From assembly GCA_037969565.1 (NCBI GenBank), contig JBBKXQ010000020.1, positions 28,488 through 92,487 on the forward strand: DNA of 64,000 bases, read 5' to 3'. The DNA comes from SZUA-35 sp037969565. Lineage in GTDB: Bacteria > Actinomycetota > Acidimicrobiia > Acidimicrobiales > SZUA-35. Below, one piece after another: positions 61,098 to 64,000 of the stretch (positions are counted from its first letter, which is position 1; every line of letters starts with the position of its first letter). The notes below the pieces were generated by a model. That model made no database searches and was not told the origin of the DNA. It saw only the letters and a list, made by a program, of their open reading frames with translations. The translations under genes and the position numbers were made by a program.

Positions 61098-62242
61098 CAG
61101 TTGGCCGCCGCTTGGGGTGTGAGATCGATCAGCTCTTCGGTTGCCGTGATCCGGCCGGCGGCAGCCAAGGTCTGAGGGAGCCCGGCATCGAGGTTTCGCT
61201 GGTAGGCAGCTTCGTTCTCGGCGCTACCCACCGGATACCAGCAGGCGAATTGATGACCGGGCGACGCGGCGGCCGTGAGTGGCGGTTCTTCGGTGCGACA
61301 CCGGTCTTGGGCGTAGGGGCAGCGGGGTGAGAACTTGCATCCCGAGGGCGGATTGATGAGGTCGGGCGGACGACCGGCGATGGCGTTGAGCCTGGTGTGT
61401 TTGGCATCGGCGATCTTCGGGATCGACCAGAGCAGCGACTGCGTGTAGGGATGGCGCATGTCGGCGAAGAGTTGTCTCGTTGGTGCCTTCTCGACGATCT
61501 TGCCTGCGTACATCACCGCGATCTCATCGGTACGGCCGGCGACGACACCGAGGTCGTGGGTGACCAAGATCATCGTCATGAACCGATCCCGTTGTTGCAG
61601 CGCCAAGAGATTCAGGATCTGGTGTTGCACGGTGACGTCCAATGCCGTGGTCGGCTCGTCGGCAAACAACATCTTCGGACCGCAGGCCAGCGCAATCGCA
61701 ATGCAGGCCCGCTGGCGCATCCCGCCCGACATCTCATGGGGGTAGTTGTCGATCCGTGCTTCGGGCTCGGGAATACGCACGCTGCGAAGCAGCTCGATGG
61801 CCGTCTCCCTGGCCTCGTTCTTCGATACTCCCAAGTGATAACGGAGGTGTTCGGTGAGCTGACGACCGACACGCACCACGGGGTTGAGCGAGGTCATGGG
61901 GTCTTGGAACACCATCGCCATCTCGACGCCCCAGAGCTTCTGCATCTCCTTGGAGGACTTTCCGACCAGCTCGTCGCCGTCGTACATGACCGAACCCTCG
62001 GTGTGGACGTTGCTGGCGATGTTGAGCCGCATGATCGATCGTGCGAGCACGGTTTTGCCCGAGCCCGACTCGCCGACGACGCCGAGGGTCTTGCCTCGAT
62101 CGAGCGTGAGGGACACGCCGTCGACCGCTTTGACGATTCCGCCTTCAACGGCGAAATGGGTTTTCAAGTTCTCGACGACGAGCAGCGGTTGGTTGTGATC
62201 GGTCTTGGTGAGTCTGGTCGTGCTCGACCCGGTGTCGGTCAT
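61097..62242 (-). CDS. ABC transporter ATPase, OppD-like
   Basis: This 381-aa ATPase has Walker A GESGSGKTVLARSIM, signature EMSGGMRQRACIAIALA, Walker B LFADEPTTALDVTVQHQI and a C-terminal cysteine motif (CKFSPRCPYAQDRC). It is the first gene of the importer operon and drives transport with its OppF partner. The start ATG at 62242 faces a 198-bp intergenic region with a small hairpin at 62329-62342. Confidence 0.96.
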   Translation of the reverse strand: MTDTGSSTTRLTKTDHNQPLLVVENLKTHFAVEGGIVKAVDGVSLTLDRGKTLGVVGESGSGKTVLARSIMRLNIASNVHTEGSVMYDGDELVGKSSKEMQKLWGVEMAMVFQDPMTSLNPVVRVGRQLTEHLRYHLGVSKNEARETAIELLRSVRIPEPEARIDNYPHEMSGGMRQRACIAIALACGPKMLFADEPTTALDVTVQHQILNLLALQQRDRFMTMILVTHDLGVVAGRTDEIAVMYAGKIVEKAPTRQLFADMRHPYTQSLLWSIPKIADAKHTRLNAIAGRPPDLINPPSGCKFSPRCPYAQDRCRTEEPPLTAAASPGHQFACWYPVGSAENEAAYQRNLDAGLPQTLAAAGRITATEELIDLTPQAAAN

Positions 62243-62405
62243 CCATCGGTCCCCTGGTAGTGACTCCGCCTGCTGCCAGATTCGGAGCAGAAAGCAGAGC
62301 AGCGCCGGTCCGGCGCGCGACCATGATTGTGACCGCAGTCACCGTCGCTGTCGAATTCGTGGTGGCGAGTGCTCGTCGGGGACAGACGGCGGGGCGCCTC
62401 GTGTG

Positions 62406-62443
62406 GGGACGTGCGGCAGTGTCAGGGACGTGCGGCAGTGTCA
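62406..62443. repeat. 19-bp tandem duplication
   Basis: GGGACGTGCGGCAGTGTCA occurs twice in tandem (62406-62424 and 62425-62443) and reaches the stop codon of the Tad-like gene at 62441. Because 19 is not a multiple of three, it is not a coding expansion. Confidence 0.9.
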
Positions 62444-62905
62444 AGGACGGAGCCCTCTTGCCGGGGCAGCCTCGGCCGTGACCGTGATCTCGAACGGTTC
62501 GCCGCCGGCGAGGACACGAAGCAACGTCATGTGCACCTCGCCCGAGAGTTGAACCACGACCACGCCGGGTGACGCAACGACAGAGGGGGTACCCACCAAC
62601 GAACGCTGATCGGCCTGTCGACTGAGACTGTCCCAGGCGTAGGACTCGGCCAGATCCGGATCGAGTTGCAGTGAACCGTCGGTTCGGTAGGCGGCCTCGT
62701 CGAGCGCATTCGCTCCCGCTGCTGCTGCCGCATCGGCCATCTCGGCCAGCGCTCGACGTTCGCTGTGCGCTCGCCACAGATCAAGGCTGAACCCGCCGAC
62801 GAACAGGAGAATGACCACCATGCCCAACCCGAACATGGTCATCGAGCCCCGCTCGAGCTGACCGCCGACCAAGGCCGTACCGTTCCGACGACCGCGACAC
62901 CTCAC
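62441..62905 (-). CDS. TadG-like pilus-assembly protein with N-terminal helix
   Basis: This 154-aa protein has a single N-terminal hydrophobic segment preceded by GSMTMFGLGMVV, the RGSxx pattern of TadE/TadG-type pseudopilins, then RAHSERRALAEMADAAAAAGANALDE. Such proteins span the membrane once and help assemble Flp pili. The GTG at 62905 overlaps the stop of the preceding gene (GTGA), so it is the last gene of a coupled set. A longer frame to 63211 is a shadow. Confidence 0.75.
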   Translation of the reverse strand: MRCRGRRNGTALVGGQLERGSMTMFGLGMVVILLFVGGFSLDLWRAHSERRALAEMADAAAAAGANALDEAAYRTDGSLQLDPDLAESYAWDSLSRQADQRSLVGTPSVVASPGVVVVQLSGEVHMTLLRVLAGGEPFEITVTAEAAPARGLRP

Positions 62906-63354
62906 CGGGTCGCCCCGAAGTCGGGAAGGCGTTCGGTGTGCTCGGCTGTCCACTCCACGGCTCCGATGCCGCCGAAGATCGGCAGCGAGACCGCCGGGAT
63001 CAACACCGTGACCCGCACGGTCAGGGATTCGCCAGGCTGGATATCGGTGCGGAGGATCTCCAACGTCAGTGAATGCTCCGGCAGGCCGTAGCCGGCTTCC
63101 ACCTCGCGAACGATCTGCTCGGGAGAACGACCGCCGACCTCGCCGTTGAGCAGCAGATAGCGAGCCGACTCGGCCGCCGCGTCGCGGGCGGCCGTCTGCC
63201 GCTCGACCCACGTTGGGGCGGAGATGATCAACATGCCGAAGGGGACGAGAACCAATCCGAAGATCAGCGGCAGTTCGAACAGCACGCTGCCTCTTTCTCG
63301 GTGCCGCCTACGTTTTCCTCCACCCCGCTGCACTCGTCTTGGCTCGGTTTCCAT
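62902..63354 (-). CDS. TadE-like pilus-assembly protein
   Basis: This 150-aa protein has a basic N-terminus (RRHRERGSVLFELPLIFGL), a single transmembrane segment with the GSxxxE motif of TadE, and a short extracytoplasmic domain. The ATG at 63354 overlaps the stop of the next gene upstream (TGATG). It belongs with the neighbours to a Tad/Flp pilus locus. Confidence 0.82.
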   Translation of the reverse strand: METEPRRVQRGGGKRRRHRERGSVLFELPLIFGLVLVPFGMLIISAPTWVERQTAARDAAAESARYLLLNGEVGGRSPEQIVREVEAGYGLPEHSLTLEILRTDIQPGESLTVRVTVLIPAVSLPIFGGIGAVEWTAEHTERLPDFGATR

Positions 63355-63755
63355 CACTCGGGGGCAATCTCGCGGGCCGCAGTTGCGGTCACGACGAAGT
63401 TCCAATCGGGCGAGATCGGCAACCACTTCCTGAATTCTGCTTCGACCGTCACCGTCACGGTGTCGGGCCCCAGCACACACGACGGGGCTCCGATCTGATT
63501 CGCCATCGAACCACCGAGCAGGCCTCGTCGGACGTCGTCGAAACGACGTTCGCAAGCGCCGGGAACCGCCTCGAGCGGCGAGCCTGCACGTGCCGCTTCC
63601 AGGGCAGAAGACCGCAGCACACCGCGCCCATATTGCCAAACCGCGAACTGAGCGAAAACGGTGAACATCATGAGGAACAATCCGAGTGCGACCAACGTCG
63701 TGATCGATGCCGAACCGCGTTCTGGTACCCGCCGCTCCGGCGAGAGAACGATCAC
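63354..63755 (-). CDS. TadE/TadG-like pseudopilin
   Basis: This 133-aa protein has RGSASITTLVALGLFLMMFT near its start, a hydrophobic helix after a short charged region, then a soluble domain with two cysteines (GACERRFDD; GAPSCVLGPD). It starts at a GTG that overlaps the Flp gene stop by 4 bp (GTGA). It is a probable minor pseudopilin. Confidence 0.78.
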   Translation of the reverse strand: MIVLSPERRVPERGSASITTLVALGLFLMMFTVFAQFAVWQYGRGVLRSSALEAARAGSPLEAVPGACERRFDDVRRGLLGGSMANQIGAPSCVLGPDTVTVTVEAEFRKWLPISPDWNFVVTATAAREIAPE

Positions 63756-63955
63756 AGTCCGAGCGAACCGCGAATCTGCGCCACCACATCGAGGCCGAGG
63801 GCCTCCATCGCAGCGAAGATCACCACGAGCATGCCGATGGACAGGGCACTGATGCCCAGCCACTCGACGACGCCGGCGCCGCGCTCGGAAGCGCGTTGGC
63901 CTTCGACCTGCAGTTCGTCGCCTGCTTCGCGCCCGTTGATTCCTGATTCATTCAT
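63752..63955 (-). CDS. Small Flp/Tad-type pilin-like protein
   Basis: This 67-aa protein ends with one hydrophobic helix (VEWLGISALSIGMLVVIFAA) preceded by GAGVVEWL, giving the Gly-then-acidic pattern of Flp-type pilin helices, and a charged N-terminus. The ATG at 63955 has GGAGG seven bases upstream, whereas an earlier start at 63982 has none. It may be the major pilin or a small assembly factor. Upstream genes lie outside the right edge. Confidence 0.65.
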   Translation of the reverse strand: MNESGINGREAGDELQVEGQRASERGAGVVEWLGISALSIGMLVVIFAAMEALGLDVVAQIRGSLGL

Positions 63956-64000
63956 TTCGTTTCCTCCGTTTGTGGCCGCCACGAAACGACCGATCTGCTG

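Noticed and set aside
62329..62342. GTGAC-CGCA-GTCAC hairpin upstream of the OppD-like gene
   Set aside because: Short stem without a U-tract; it could be a chance repeat, so it is not listed as a feature.

Overview
The window looks like a chromosomal segment of a high-GC actinobacterium, most likely of the class Acidimicrobiia. The clues are the argS-lysA-hom-thrC-rho-rpmE block, the MSMEG_4193/DUF3090/SCO1664 trio that is an actinobacterial marker, F420-linked genes (an LLM oxidoreductase and an FrhB-like protein), and an LCP wall-ligation protein. This assignment is inferred from gene content. There is no phage, IS element or CRISPR array. Genes are tightly packed, often with ATGA, GTGA or TGATG overlaps.

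Layout. 1-8776 (minus): arginyl-tRNA synthetase, lysine/threonine biosynthesis, Rho and L31, with a partial gene at the left edge. 8858-9799 (plus): a small conserved protein and an AhpD/carboxymuconolactone-decarboxylase-like gene interrupted by an in-frame TGA that is best read as selenocysteine. 9842-19351 (minus): a self-contained polyol PTS operon (dehydrogenase, PfkB kinase, membrane protein, EI, PRD regulator, EIIC, EIIB, EIIA-HPr fusion, unknown 98-aa protein). 19600-25122 (plus): a 1840-aa single-chain biotin-dependent carboxylase. 25139-35485: mixed catabolic genes (SDR, LLM oxidoreductase, two FAH-family enzymes, ThDP enzyme, thiolase, methyltransferase-like proteins, epimerase). 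35515-38736: a frameshifted methyltransferase, an acyltransferase and an alpha/beta hydrolase, followed by tRNA-Arg(CCG).

39015-45669 holds sulfate assimilation: cysD, a mini-ORF, cysN and cysC on plus; sulfite reductase, APS reductase, precorrin-2 dehydrogenase and SUMT on minus. The minus genes form one coupled chain that makes both the enzymes and their siroheme. 45785-56110 holds an LCP protein, an acyl-CoA dehydrogenase with a TetR-like operator, Tag, a truncated EccC-like protein, an FrhB-like Fe-S protein, UDG, the actinobacterial trio and a MOSC protein. 56148-62242 (minus) is an oligopeptide-type ABC importer. 62441 to the right edge is part of a Tad/Flp pilus locus.

The most unusual observations are: (1) the CxxU selenoprotein with a matching bacterial SECIS hairpin whose GGUC loop lies 17 nt after the UGA; (2) a Rho at the canonical locus that lacks the Walker A lysine and the catalytic glutamate, so it is predicted not to be a normal ATPase; (3) a PTS-linked dehydrogenase with a duplicated Rossmann domain; (4) a 78-bp-period duplication that creates a mini-ORF coupling cysD to cysN; and (5) recurrent 14-15 bp tandem repeats in both coding and intergenic DNA.
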